From: Lachnospiraceae bacterium XBB2008
GTDB lineage: Bacteria > Bacillota > Clostridia > Lachnospirales > Lachnospiraceae
Direction of reading: 5' to 3'
DNA length: 64,000 nucleotides
NCBI GenBank assembly: GCA_900102235.1
Contig: FMVL01000009.1
Location: 104,466 to 168,465, forward strand
Under the pieces are notes generated by a model that did no database searches, was not told where the DNA came from, and saw only the letters and a program-made list of their open reading frames with translations. The translations under genes were made by a program, and so were the position numbers. The first letter of the stretch is position 1; every line of letters starts with the position of its first letter. Below, piece after piece: positions 25,730 through 33,827 of the stretch.

Positions 25730-26230
25730 ATGGCGGACGCATTCGATGAACGTGGGAATGGAAGTGATGCGGAGCGAAGCAGGCGGGAAGAAAACGCAGA
25801 GGCAAACCGTGAGTTTTCCGCACCGCATATGGAGGTGGATGTAACCCGCCCCAAGACTGCCAAGGAGCGCGAAGAAGAAAAACTCAGACGAATAGCTGAG
25901 CTTGAAGAGGAAGCGCGCAGACAGAAAGAGGAAGAGGAACGCCAGAAAGAATTAAAACGCAGGAGACTCAAGCGTAAGCTCATCACTCCCGGCGTTGTAT
26001 TGGCGGTAGGACTGATCGCGAGTGTCACCATGTTCCTGAGGAAATTCGAGAACAGAAGGATGCTCATATGGCTTCTCGTGATACTGATCGTATCCTGGAT
26101 CGCAGGAAGCCTTATACAGTACATGTTTGAACGTTTTGCTGCCGAGAACGAGATCATATCCGATGAGGGTGAAGTCATAAGCAAAGGTATGGCCCCCGCG
26201 GAGGAAGTGAAGGCCGAAGAGAATGGATGA
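25730..26230 (+). CDS. Unknown two-helix membrane protein between cheD and the sigma gene
   Basis: 166 aa; family not recognised. The first 85 residues are extremely charged and predicted coiled coil (stretches such as EREEEKLRRIAELEEEARRQ). Then come two closely spaced membrane helices (about residues 88-106 and 112-132: LITPGVVLAVGLIASVTMF and MLIWLLVILIVSWIAGSLI) and a 30-residue acidic tail. Its end overlaps the sigma-factor start by 8 nt, so it is co-translated with it. Not present between cheD and sigD in Bacillus; probably lineage-specific. Confidence 0.8.
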   Translation: MADAFDERGNGSDAERSRREENAEANREFSAPHMEVDVTRPKTAKEREEEKLRRIAELEEEARRQKEEEERQKELKRRRLKRKLITPGVVLAVGLIASVTMFLRKFENRRMLIWLLVILIVSWIAGSLIQYMFERFAAENEIISDEGEVISKGMAPAEEVKAEENG

Positions 26231-26993
26231 AATTGGTCGAAAGAGGCTGTGGGACGATTATAAACGTACCGGTGCTTCTGACATCAGAGAAAAACTCATA
26301 TTGGAATATGCACCGTTGGTGAAGCTGGTAGCAGGTCGTCTTTCTATGTATCTGGGTTACAACGTAGAATATGACGATCTGTGCAGTTATGGTATTTTCG
26401 GCCTTATCGATGCAATAGATAAATTTGACATGCTCAAAGATGTCAAGTTTGAGACATATGCGTCTCTGCGCATACGCGGATCCATCCTTGACCAGATCAG
26501 GAAGATGGACTGGATCCCGAGGACTGTACGTCAGAGACAGAGGCAGATAGACGCTGCCATCCATGAGATCGAACAGACTACCGGCAAGGCTGCTACGGAT
26601 GAGCAGATCGCCGAGAAACTGGGACTTACCGAGGATGAGTATACCGACTGGCAGTCCCAGATGAAGGTTACCGGTGTGATCTCGCTTGACGAGTTCACGG
26701 AATCCGGAAGCGATATACCCGGAGACAGATACGGTAACTCACATATAGTTGGCCCCGAAGAGGCCATTGAAAAAGAAGAACTGAAGCAGATGCTTGCGGA
26801 AGCACTGCAGACTCTGACCGAAAAAGAGCAGCAGGTCATCCTCCTTTATTACTATGAAGACATGACTCAGAAGGAAATAAGTGAAGTTATGGAGGTTTCC
26901 GAGTCGAGAGCATCGCAGCTTCACAGTAAAGCTCTGCAGAAACTGCAGAAGAAGCTTGGTAAGTATATGAATATACTTACAGACAATATCTGA
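26223..26993 (+). CDS. fliA: Flagellar sigma factor (sigma-28, FliA/SigD/WhiG type)
   Basis: 256 aa. Region 2 contains YDDLCSYGIFGLIDAIDKF and KFETYASLRIRGSILDQIRK, then WIPRTVRQRQRQI as in sigma-28 factors; region 3 and region 4 (LTEKEQQVILLYYYEDMTQ, EVSESRASQLHSKALQKL) complete it. It directs transcription of late flagellar and chemotaxis genes; one likely target is the promoter before fliK. ATG 26223 overlaps the preceding gene. No anti-sigma factor gene is seen nearby. Confidence 0.95.
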   Translation: MDEIGRKRLWDDYKRTGASDIREKLILEYAPLVKLVAGRLSMYLGYNVEYDDLCSYGIFGLIDAIDKFDMLKDVKFETYASLRIRGSILDQIRKMDWIPRTVRQRQRQIDAAIHEIEQTTGKAATDEQIAEKLGLTEDEYTDWQSQMKVTGVISLDEFTESGSDIPGDRYGNSHIVGPEEAIEKEELKQMLAEALQTLTEKEQQVILLYYYEDMTQKEISEVMEVSESRASQLHSKALQKLQKKLGKYMNILTDNI

Positions 26994-27010
26994 TAATCTG
27001 GGGGACAGAC

Positions 27011-28603
27011 ATGAACGGGTATTTCAGAATATCTACTACTGCCACATCTACCAATCTTGAGCTCTTTGCGCCTACGGACGGCGGAGTTCCCGTAAAATCA
27101 AACGAAATAGTTTCATACCTGACCGGAAAGACCATTCCTTATGATGCGGGAAGTCTCGGAAAAGCGATAGATACGGCTGCGACCAAGGATACCAAGGTCA
27201 CGCTCAATATGTCTCCGTGCGCACCAATATCGGAGATGGCCGAGATCACGATAGCTCCGGACAGGATGCAGGCGACCGTCCGCTTGTACAGTGCAAGCGA
27301 AGGCGGAGTGAATCTTGATGAAGCGGATATCAGGAATGATCTGGCTGCCAGAGGTGTTAAGTTCGGAGCAAAGGATGAGACAATCGCCGATATTATCGCC
27401 AATCCCAGGTACTGTGAGGATATCGTCATAGCCGAGGGACAGGCTCCGGGTGAGAGTACCGACGGATATATAGAGTATCTGTTTAACACGGATAACAGAC
27501 AACGCCCCACTCTGCTTGAAGACGGAAGCGTGGATTTCTTCCATCTGAATGTTCTCCAGGCTGCGGCAAAGGGACAGGAGATCGCTAAACTTCATCGATC
27601 CGTGCGCGGTGCGGACGGAAAAGCTCTGGACGGCTCCATCGTCAAGTCGAGAGAGCCCAAGAGTGTGCAGTTTAAGTACGGTGCGAACATCCATGTAAGT
27701 GAAGACGGCAATACGCTCATATCCGATGTTGACGGTAATGTCAGCCTCGTAAGCGGACAGGTCTTTGTAAACAGCTTACTCACATTTGATGAGGTCAGCA
27801 CTTCCACCGGAAATATAGATTTTGACGGAAGCATAGTCATCAAAGGCAATATAGACACCAACTTCGAAGTCAGGGTAAAAGGCGATGTGACCGTTAACGG
27901 TGTCATCGAAGGCGCTTATGTGGAGGCCGGCGGCAATATCATAGTCGCAAGAGGCGTAAACGGCATGGGTAAGGCCGTGCTTAAAGCCGGCGGCAATATC
28001 ATAGCCAAGTACCTTGAGAACGTTACGGCTACCGCAGGCGGCTACATTTCATCCGAAGCTGTTATGCATTCCGACATTTCCGCAGGCGGAGATATACTGA
28101 TCGACGGACGTAAAGGTGTTCTGTCCGGAGGACATGCATCTGCCGGCGGTATGGTCGAAGTTAAGAATCTCGGATCCGAGATGGCCAACGATACGATAGT
28201 GGAGGTGGGCATGTCTCCCAAGATCAAGAAGGAGATCATGGATCTGAGGAATAAGGCAGCCGAGAAGCAGAAGACTCTCGATCAGGTCATGCCCGTGCTC
28301 AATAACATGGCCATGAAGATCAAGAGCGGTGCGGCGCTTACCGATGATCAGAAAAAGTATGTCGGTCAGCTGATGGCAGTCCAGAAGGCTACCGATGAGG
28401 AACTGGCCGGTATCATGGTAAAACTGGCTGAACTGGAGAATAACTTTAACATTGATACTCCCGCTGAGGTCAGGGTAAAAGGAACCGTATATCCCGGATC
28501 GAGAGTATGCATTTCCGACGTTTCGATGTCGGTAAAGACTCCCGCGAAGTACTGTAAGTTTGTCAAACTCCGCGGTGACGTCAAACTGACATCGTATGAC
28601 TGA
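27011..28603 (+). CDS. fapA: FapA/DUF342 family protein (flagellar assembly protein A)
   Basis: 530 aa. An N-terminal alpha/beta region (about residues 1-180) leads to a parallel beta-helix built of short glycine-rich turns (VKGDVTVNGVIEGAYVEAGG, LKAGGNIIAKYL, ISAGGDILIDG), then a coiled coil (about residues 395-470) and a final beta segment. This is the FapA/DUF342 architecture found beside flagellar genes in clostridia and Vibrio. A role in polymer organisation or polar targeting is suggested in the family, but the biochemical activity is not established. Confidence 0.88.
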   Translation: MNGYFRISTTATSTNLELFAPTDGGVPVKSNEIVSYLTGKTIPYDAGSLGKAIDTAATKDTKVTLNMSPCAPISEMAEITIAPDRMQATVRLYSASEGGVNLDEADIRNDLAARGVKFGAKDETIADIIANPRYCEDIVIAEGQAPGESTDGYIEYLFNTDNRQRPTLLEDGSVDFFHLNVLQAAAKGQEIAKLHRSVRGADGKALDGSIVKSREPKSVQFKYGANIHVSEDGNTLISDVDGNVSLVSGQVFVNSLLTFDEVSTSTGNIDFDGSIVIKGNIDTNFEVRVKGDVTVNGVIEGAYVEAGGNIIVARGVNGMGKAVLKAGGNIIAKYLENVTATAGGYISSEAVMHSDISAGGDILIDGRKGVLSGGHASAGGMVEVKNLGSEMANDTIVEVGMSPKIKKEIMDLRNKAAEKQKTLDQVMPVLNNMAMKIKSGAALTDDQKKYVGQLMAVQKATDEELAGIMVKLAELENNFNIDTPAEVRVKGTVYPGSRVCISDVSMSVKTPAKYCKFVKLRGDVKLTSYD

Positions 28604-28643
28604 ACTTGAGTTTTGCGTTAATGTCTGAGAAGGAGGATAAACT

Positions 28644-28967
28644 ATGGCGATAGGCACTATTGAGATGCAGGGCCAGATACTTCGTACACAGGATTATTCG
28701 ACTATCAAGGCTCAGGAAGATTCCAGGAGCGAGATTGCACAGGATAATATCCATAACATCCGCCAGACTGAGGAGATCCGACAGGCCAACAGAGTAACGG
28801 GAAGCCAGGCGAGTGCCAACGCCAGGAACGACCAGAGCGCTTCCGATAAGGGCAGCAACGAATACTCCGGTGATGGCGGAGCCAGACGCCGCGAGGCCAG
28901 AGAGGCCAGGGCCAGAGACGGCAAGGTACTGCTCAAGGCAGTAGAACATATAGACATAAAAGGTTGA
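28644..28967 (+). CDS. Small hydrophilic protein of unknown function
   Basis: 107 aa, family not recognised. Composition is strongly polar: rich in R, E, Q, N, S and A, no membrane helix. The N-terminus (MAIGTIEMQGQILRTQDYST) looks structured; the middle (about residues 50-80) is low complexity; the C-terminus is basic then ends KAVEHIDIKG. GAAGGAGG is an excellent RBS, and the gene is snugly placed between fapA and the SwrB-like gene, so it is very likely real and flagellum-linked. Possibly a small adaptor. Confidence 0.75.
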   Translation: MAIGTIEMQGQILRTQDYSTIKAQEDSRSEIAQDNIHNIRQTEEIRQANRVTGSQASANARNDQSASDKGSNEYSGDGGARRREAREARARDGKVLLKAVEHIDIKG

Positions 28968-28977
28968 TATTACAGTT

Positions 28978-29820
28978 ATGATCATTGAGATAATAATAGG
29001 AGTACTTGGAATAGCTCTTTTGGTAGCCGGATATCTGATACCCGCACGCAAGGAAGAAGAGGAGTCCGTCGAGACCTTTTCGCGTGATCAGGTTCAGGAG
29101 ATGGTATCCCAGGAGGTTGAGACGGTCAGAAGCCGCATTGACGGCATCGTAGATGAGACCGTTCAATATGCCATAGAGAAAGCCGAAAGGGGCATGGACA
29201 GACTCAGCGATGAGAAGATGATCGCCGTCAGTGAATACTCCGATTCGGTACTCGAACAGATAGGCAAGAATCATGAGGAAGTCGTATTCCTCTATGACAT
29301 GCTTAACGACAAGCATGAGAACCTGAAGGAAACGGTTGCCGAGGCGACCAGGACCGCGAACGAGGTCGATGAAAAGGTTAAAGCCGCCGAGGAGAATCTG
29401 GCTCCCATCGTGGAGAAGATCGAGAATACCATCGAGGCCGCTTCGCATATCCCTGAAGCTCCTCCCGCCGCTGTTGCAGAAGAGCCCGAGCCTGCTCCGG
29501 TACGCCAGCGCAGCAAGCCGGTTCCGATAGTCAAAAATGAGACGATCCTGCCCGTCATGGTCCCCGATGATAATGAAAATGAAGATCCGAACGATGATTA
29601 TCTTGAGGATGAATGGGAAGACTTTGACGATACGGATGATGATAACGAACCCGAAGGCCCCGAGCTTTCCTTCAGTTCAAGGTCTCCCGGAAGCCGCAAC
29701 AGTAACGACAGGATACTTGAACTCCACAAGGAAGGAAAGTCAAATATGGCGATAGCCAAGGAACTCGGGCTTGGCATCGGAGAGGTTAAACTGGTCATAG
29801 ACCTGTTTAAGGGGCAGTGA
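28978..29820 (+). CDS. SwrB-like membrane protein with C-terminal HTH-like motif
   Basis: 280 aa. One N-terminal membrane helix (about residues 2-21, IIEIIIGVLGIALLVAGYLI), a long coiled coil (about residues 30-160), an acidic disordered stretch (about residues 195-230), and a C-terminal helix pair ILELHKEGKSNMAIAKELGL followed by GIGEVKLVIDLFK. This anchor plus terminal helix-turn-helix plan matches SwrB/YlxL of Bacillus, which lies just after sigD and promotes flagellar export-gate maturation. Here it is longer than Bacillus SwrB. Orthology is inferred from plan and position. Confidence 0.7.
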   Translation: MIIEIIIGVLGIALLVAGYLIPARKEEEESVETFSRDQVQEMVSQEVETVRSRIDGIVDETVQYAIEKAERGMDRLSDEKMIAVSEYSDSVLEQIGKNHEEVVFLYDMLNDKHENLKETVAEATRTANEVDEKVKAAEENLAPIVEKIENTIEAASHIPEAPPAAVAEEPEPAPVRQRSKPVPIVKNETILPVMVPDDNENEDPNDDYLEDEWEDFDDTDDDNEPEGPELSFSSRSPGSRNSNDRILELHKEGKSNMAIAKELGLGIGEVKLVIDLFKGQ

Positions 29821-29821
29821 T

Positions 29822-30589
29822 ATGAAGCTTAAATTCTACCTGAGAGGCTTAGGTCTCGGACTTATAGTTGCAGCTCTTGTATTAGGCGTTCATCATGCCC
29901 GTTCCGCAGGCTCTGCAGGCACCATGACCGATGATGAGGTCAAAGCCAGAGCAGCCCAGTTGGGCATGATCGACGGCTCATCCAGACTTACGGATGATGA
30001 GCTCAGTACCGAGGAAATGCTCGCCGAACTACAGGATAATGATGTGACAGATGTCACAAACGAAACGGCTGATGCCGATATTGTTTCTACAGATCCTGTT
30101 TCTTCAGATCAAGATGTTGATCCGGAGAACGCAGGGGATACGGGGAATACGGAAGAGACCGCTTCGGATGTGATCGCGGATGCGGCTGCTCTCATAGAAG
30201 ATACCACTGCAGAGATCACTACCGATGCACCGGATGATCCCGGACTTGATTATCCTACCGAGGACGATTCCTTTATGATGCCCGCTGAGACCATCACTTC
30301 GGAATCTTCGGAAGGGACCGACAACGAGACCGATCACGAGTTCACGCCCGCGCAGGAACCGTCTGCCGGATCAGCAACAGGCGGAGCGGGAACCATCACG
30401 ATATCGTCCGGGGATTCTTCGGACAGAGTAGCTCGTAAGCTTGCTGATGCCGGAATAGTATCATCGGCAGCCGATTATGATAAGTTCCTCTGTACCCACG
30501 GATACGACCGTGTACTTCGTGTAGGGACCTATGATCTGAGCGCCGGAATGAGCGACGATGAGATAGCCAGGGTTATCACCGGAAGATGA
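29822..30589 (+). CDS. Membrane-anchored protein with MltG/YceG N-terminal-like domain
   Basis: 255 aa. One N-terminal membrane helix (about residues 9-26), a 150-residue acidic T/D/E/S-rich linker, and a C-terminal 65-residue domain (ISSGDSSDRVARKLADAGIV, then VGTYDLSAGMSDDEIARVI) that matches the LysM-like subdomain preceding the catalytic domain in MltG endolytic transglycosylases. The catalytic domain itself is absent, so it should not cut peptidoglycan; a wall-binding or scaffold role is an inference. Last gene of the fla/che operon, one base after the SwrB-like gene. Confidence 0.7.
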   Translation: MKLKFYLRGLGLGLIVAALVLGVHHARSAGSAGTMTDDEVKARAAQLGMIDGSSRLTDDELSTEEMLAELQDNDVTDVTNETADADIVSTDPVSSDQDVDPENAGDTGNTEETASDVIADAAALIEDTTAEITTDAPDDPGLDYPTEDDSFMMPAETITSESSEGTDNETDHEFTPAQEPSAGSATGGAGTITISSGDSSDRVARKLADAGIVSSAADYDKFLCTHGYDRVLRVGTYDLSAGMSDDEIARVITGR

Positions 30590-30621
30590 TCTGAGATAAA
30601 CGGATTTTACTTAGAATTCTC

Positions 30622-30650
30622 TTGATTTTTGTATATATTGGTAGTATTAT
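30622..30650 (+). promoter_or_regulatory. rpsB-tsf promoter (sigma-A type)
   Basis: TTGATT at 30622-30627, a 17-nt spacer, TATTAT at 30645-30650 in an AT-rich stretch. Expected start of transcription is near 30656-30658, exactly at the base of the hairpin that follows. Confidence 0.7.
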
Positions 30651-30654
30651 ATTT

Positions 30655-30680
30655 GGGCATGCGCATCGCATGTCCTTTTT
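30655..30680 (+). terminator. Intrinsic terminator of fla/che operon, also 5' end of rpsB leader
   Basis: A 9-bp stem (30655-30663 with 30667-30675, one G-U pair) with a CAT loop and TTTTT at 30676-30680. It would stop read-through from the flagellar operon. The right arm (CGCATG, 30667-30672) can pair instead with CATGCG at 30681-30686, giving an alternative fold. Confidence 0.7.
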
Positions 30681-30786
30681 CATGCGACGAATGCAGACAA
30701 TAATCACGTGTGCGTATCCGTATGGTGCCTGCTCGCAAGGAGATATGGTTTAGCGCACGGAAGTTCAACCAAATGGAGGTTTTGTA

Positions 30787-31557
30787 ATGAGTGTAGTATC
30801 AATGAAACAGTTACTCGAAGCGGGTGTTCACTTCGGACACCAGACACGCAGATGGAACCCTAAGATGGCTCCCTACATTTTCACGGAGCGTAACGGGATC
30901 CACATCATCGATCTGCAGAAGTCTGTCGGCAAGGTTGATGAGGCATACAATGCCGTATTCGACATTGCTTCCCAGGGCGGTGTGATCCTTTTCGTAGGAA
31001 CCAAGAAGCAGGCTCAGGATGCAGTCAAGACTGAGGCAGAGCGTTGCGGAATGTTCTATGTTAATGAGAGATGGCTCGGCGGCATGCTGACCAACTTCCG
31101 CACCATCCGTTCACGTATCGACAGACTTAAGGCTATCGAGAGAATGTCTGAGGACGGAACATTTGACGTACTTCCCAAGAAGGAAGTTGTTCAGCTTCGT
31201 AAAGAGTGGGAGAAACTTGAGAAGAACCTTGGCGGTATCAAGAATATGACTCGTATTCCCGACGCCATCTTCGTAGTAGATCCCAAGAAAGAGCATATAT
31301 GTGTACAGGAAGCTCATTCACTCGGAATCACTCTTATCGGTATCGGTGATACAAACTGCGATCCCGAAGAACTCGATTATGTGATCCCCGGAAACGATGA
31401 CGCTATCCGTGCCGTTAAGCTTCTCACATCCAAGATGGCTGATGCGGTCATCGAGGCTAACCAGGGTGAAGAGATGGTAACAGCTGAAGAGATGGCTGAC
31501 GGTGAAGAGACAGAAGCTGCTGATATCGAAGAAGTAGCTGCAGAGGAGGAAGAATAA
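30787..31557 (+). CDS. rpsB: Ribosomal protein S2 (uS2)
   Basis: 256 aa. Small-subunit ribosomal protein with family signatures [19 protein letters not shown] (20 or fewer residues), [20 protein letters not shown] and [17 protein letters not shown]. The C-terminal 25 residues are acidic. Strong GGAGG precedes ATG 30787. The leader of about 130 nt between the promoter and start is long enough for autogenous control, which is known for rpsB leaders in several phyla. One base separates it from tsf. Confidence 0.98.
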   Translation: MSVVSMKQLLEAGVHFGHQTRRWNPKMAPYIFTERNGIHIIDLQKSVGKVDEAYNAVFDIASQGGVILFVGTKKQAQDAVKTEAERCGMFYVNERWLGGMLTNFRTIRSRIDRLKAIERMSEDGTFDVLPKKEVVQLRKEWEKLEKNLGGIKNMTRIPDAIFVVDPKKEHICVQEAHSLGITLIGIGDTNCDPEELDYVIPGNDDAIRAVKLLTSKMADAVIEANQGEEMVTAEEMADGEETEAADIEEVAAEEEE

Positions 31558-31558
31558 T

Positions 31559-32479
31559 ATGGCAGAGATTACAGCATCCATGGTCAAGGAACTGCGTGAA
31601 GCTACAGGCGCAGGTATGATGGACTGCAAGAAGGCACTTGCCGAGACTGACGGTAATATGGAAGAGGCAGTTGAGGTATTAAGAAAGAGCGGCGCAGCTA
31701 AGGCTGAGAAGAAAGCCGGCAGGATCGCTGCAGAAGGTATCTGCCGTGTTGCGATCGATAATGATAAGACAGCTGCAGTAGTCGAGGTTAATTCCGAGAC
31801 TGACTTCGTAGCTAAGAACGAAGTATTCCAGACTTTCGTAGAAGGCGTTGCAAAGCAGGCACTTGCTTCAGGTGCAGCTGATGTTGACGGACTTCTTGAG
31901 GAAAAGTGGAATGAGGACGCTTCCAAGACAGTTAAGGAGGTCCTTGTTGAGAAGACAGCTACCATCGGTGAGAAACTTTCAATAAGAAGATTTGAGAAAG
32001 CAAGCGGTGACTGCGTGGTTTCCTACCTGCACGGCGGCGGACGTATCGGCGTTGTAGTTGCAGCTGACGGAGCAGGCAATGATGCATCCGTTAAGGAAGC
32101 ACTTACCAATGTGGCTATGCAGATCGCAGCAATGAGCCCTAAGTTCATCGCTGACAGCGACGTTGATCAGTCTTACATCGATCATGAGACCGAGATCCTC
32201 AAGGCTCAGATGGATGCTGATCCCAAGGAAGCAGCTAAGCCCGAGCAGGTTAAGGCAGGCATCATCAAGGGCCGTGTTAACAAGCTCCTCAAGGATGTGG
32301 TACTCCTTGATCAGGTTTATGTAAGAGCCGAGGATGGCAAGCAGTCTGTTGCACAGTATCTTGCATCCGTAAGCAAGGATCTTAAGCTTACCAAATTCAT
32401 CCGTTATGAGGTTGGTGAAGGCATGGAGAAGAAGAACGAAGACTTCGCCGCTGAAGTAGCAGCCCAGATGAATGCATAA
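31559..32479 (+). CDS. tsf: Elongation factor Ts
   Basis: 306 aa. N-terminal UBA-like domain MVKELREATGAGMMDCKKAL, then the core VNSETDFVAKNEVFQTFV that contacts EF-Tu, and the C-terminal module. EF-Ts recycles EF-Tu by exchanging GDP for GTP. The rpsB-tsf pair downstream of fla/che genes is the arrangement also found in Bacillus. A hairpin follows 29 nt after its stop. Confidence 0.98.
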   Translation: MAEITASMVKELREATGAGMMDCKKALAETDGNMEEAVEVLRKSGAAKAEKKAGRIAAEGICRVAIDNDKTAAVVEVNSETDFVAKNEVFQTFVEGVAKQALASGAADVDGLLEEKWNEDASKTVKEVLVEKTATIGEKLSIRRFEKASGDCVVSYLHGGGRIGVVVAADGAGNDASVKEALTNVAMQIAAMSPKFIADSDVDQSYIDHETEILKAQMDADPKEAAKPEQVKAGIIKGRVNKLLKDVVLLDQVYVRAEDGKQSVAQYLASVSKDLKLTKFIRYEVGEGMEKKNEDFAAEVAAQMNA

Positions 32480-32508
32480 AGCTGACTGATAATATGTAAG
32501 TCATTCGT

Positions 32509-32535
32509 CGCCCGGGCAGTCATGCCCGGGCGGTT
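32509..32535 (+). terminator. Perfect 10-bp GC hairpin after tsf
   Basis: 32509-32518 pairs perfectly with 32523-32532 around a GTCA loop; nine of ten pairs are G-C or C-G. Only a short GTTTA follows, so termination may be partial, and the downstream gene's RBS starts 8 nt later. Confidence 0.65.
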
Positions 32536-32549
32536 TATAAGGAGAGAAG

Positions 32550-33827
32550 ATGAGCGATTACAGAATAAACACCAGGTGTGTCCAGGGAGGATACAGACCC
32601 GGAAACGGAGAACCCAGACAGATCCCGATCATTCAGTCCACTACATTCAAATATGATACGAGTGAGGATATGGGAAAACTTTTCGATCTGGAGGCAAGCG
32701 GATATTTCTACACCAGACTTCAGAATCCCACCAATGATATGGTAGCAGCCAAGATAGCGGAACTTGAAGGCGGAACGGCAGCAATGCTTACCAGTTCGGG
32801 ACAGGCAGCGAACTTCTTCGCACTTTTCAACATCTGCGAATGCGGTTCTCACATAGTTTCATCTTCATCCATCTACGGAGGAACCTTCAACCTCATCTCA
32901 GTGACCATGGCTAAGATGGGTATTGAAGTTACTTTCGTATCACCTGATGCTTCCGAAGAGGAACTGAATGCCGCTTTTAAGGATAATACAAGAGCCGTAT
33001 TCGGTGAAACGATCGCAAATCCAGCACTTACGGTCCTCGATATAGAGAAATTTGCCAAGGTCGCACACGCTCACGGAGTACCGCTTATCGTCGATAACAC
33101 ATTTCCGACTCCCGTTAACTGCAGACCCATTGAGTGGGGAGCAGACATCGTGACTCATTCCACTACCAAATACATGGATGGCCATGGTGTGGCTGTAGGC
33201 GGAGCGATCGTTGACTCCGGTAAGTTTGACTGGATGGCTCATGCCGACAAGTATCCCGGACTCACCACTCCCGATGATTCCTATCATGGCATCACATATG
33301 CCGAGAAGTTCGGTCAGGGAGGAGCATTCATAACCAAGTGTACCGCACAGCTCATGCGTGACTTCGGATGTATCCAGTCTCCTCAGAATGCTTTCTACTT
33401 GAATCTCGGACTGGAATCACTCCATGTACGCATGCCGCGTCACGTGGAAAACGGTCAGGCCGTAGCAGAATTCCTGGAGAAACAGCCTCAAGTGACAAAT
33501 GTCATATATCCCGGCTTGAAGTCCGATAAATACTATGAGATCGCACAGAAATATCTCCCGAACGGCGGCTGTGGTGTAGTCAGTTTCGAACTTGCCGGCG
33601 GAAGAGCGGCAGCCGAGAAATTCATGAAGAAACTCAAGCTCGCTGCTATCGAGACTCATGTTGCGGATGCGCGTACTTGCTGTCTGAACCCGGCTACGAG
33701 CACTCATCGCCAGATGACTGATGAGCAGCTTGCGGAGGCAGGCATACCCGCAGGAATGATCCGCATGTCGTGCGGGCTTGAAGACAAGGAAGATCTGATA
33801 GAGGATCTTGCGCAGGCTCTGATATGA
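32550..33827 (+). CDS. metY: O-acetylhomoserine sulfhydrylase (Cys/Met PLP enzyme)
   Basis: 425 aa. PLP-dependent enzyme of the Cys/Met metabolism family. Seen: IQSTTFKYDT, YTRLQNPTNDMVAAKIAELE, GGTFNLISVTM, VDNTFPTPVNCRPIEWGADI and the PLP lysine in HSTTKYMDGHG. Length (about 425) and the insertion after the PLP site indicate the O-acetylhomoserine aminocarboxypropyltransferase (MetY) branch, which makes homocysteine from O-acetylhomoserine and sulfide, rather than cystathionine synthase. RBS is AAGGAGAG. Its stop overlaps the next gene by 4 nt. Confidence 0.92.
   Translation: MSDYRINTRCVQGGYRPGNGEPRQIPIIQSTTFKYDTSEDMGKLFDLEASGYFYTRLQNPTNDMVAAKIAELEGGTAAMLTSSGQAANFFALFNICECGSHIVSSSSIYGGTFNLISVTMAKMGIEVTFVSPDASEEELNAAFKDNTRAVFGETIANPALTVLDIEKFAKVAHAHGVPLIVDNTFPTPVNCRPIEWGADIVTHSTTKYMDGHGVAVGGAIVDSGKFDWMAHADKYPGLTTPDDSYHGITYAEKFGQGGAFITKCTAQLMRDFGCIQSPQNAFYLNLGLESLHVRMPRHVENGQAVAEFLEKQPQVTNVIYPGLKSDKYYEIAQKYLPNGGCGVVSFELAGGRAAAEKFMKKLKLAAIETHVADARTCCLNPATSTHRQMTDEQLAEAGIPAGMIRMSCGLEDKEDLIEDLAQALI

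Noticed and set aside
398..30337. Long open frames on the minus strand through the fla/che operon
   Set aside because: They run antisense to strongly conserved flagellar genes, lack ribosome binding sites and have compositions expected from reverse-complement coding sequence.
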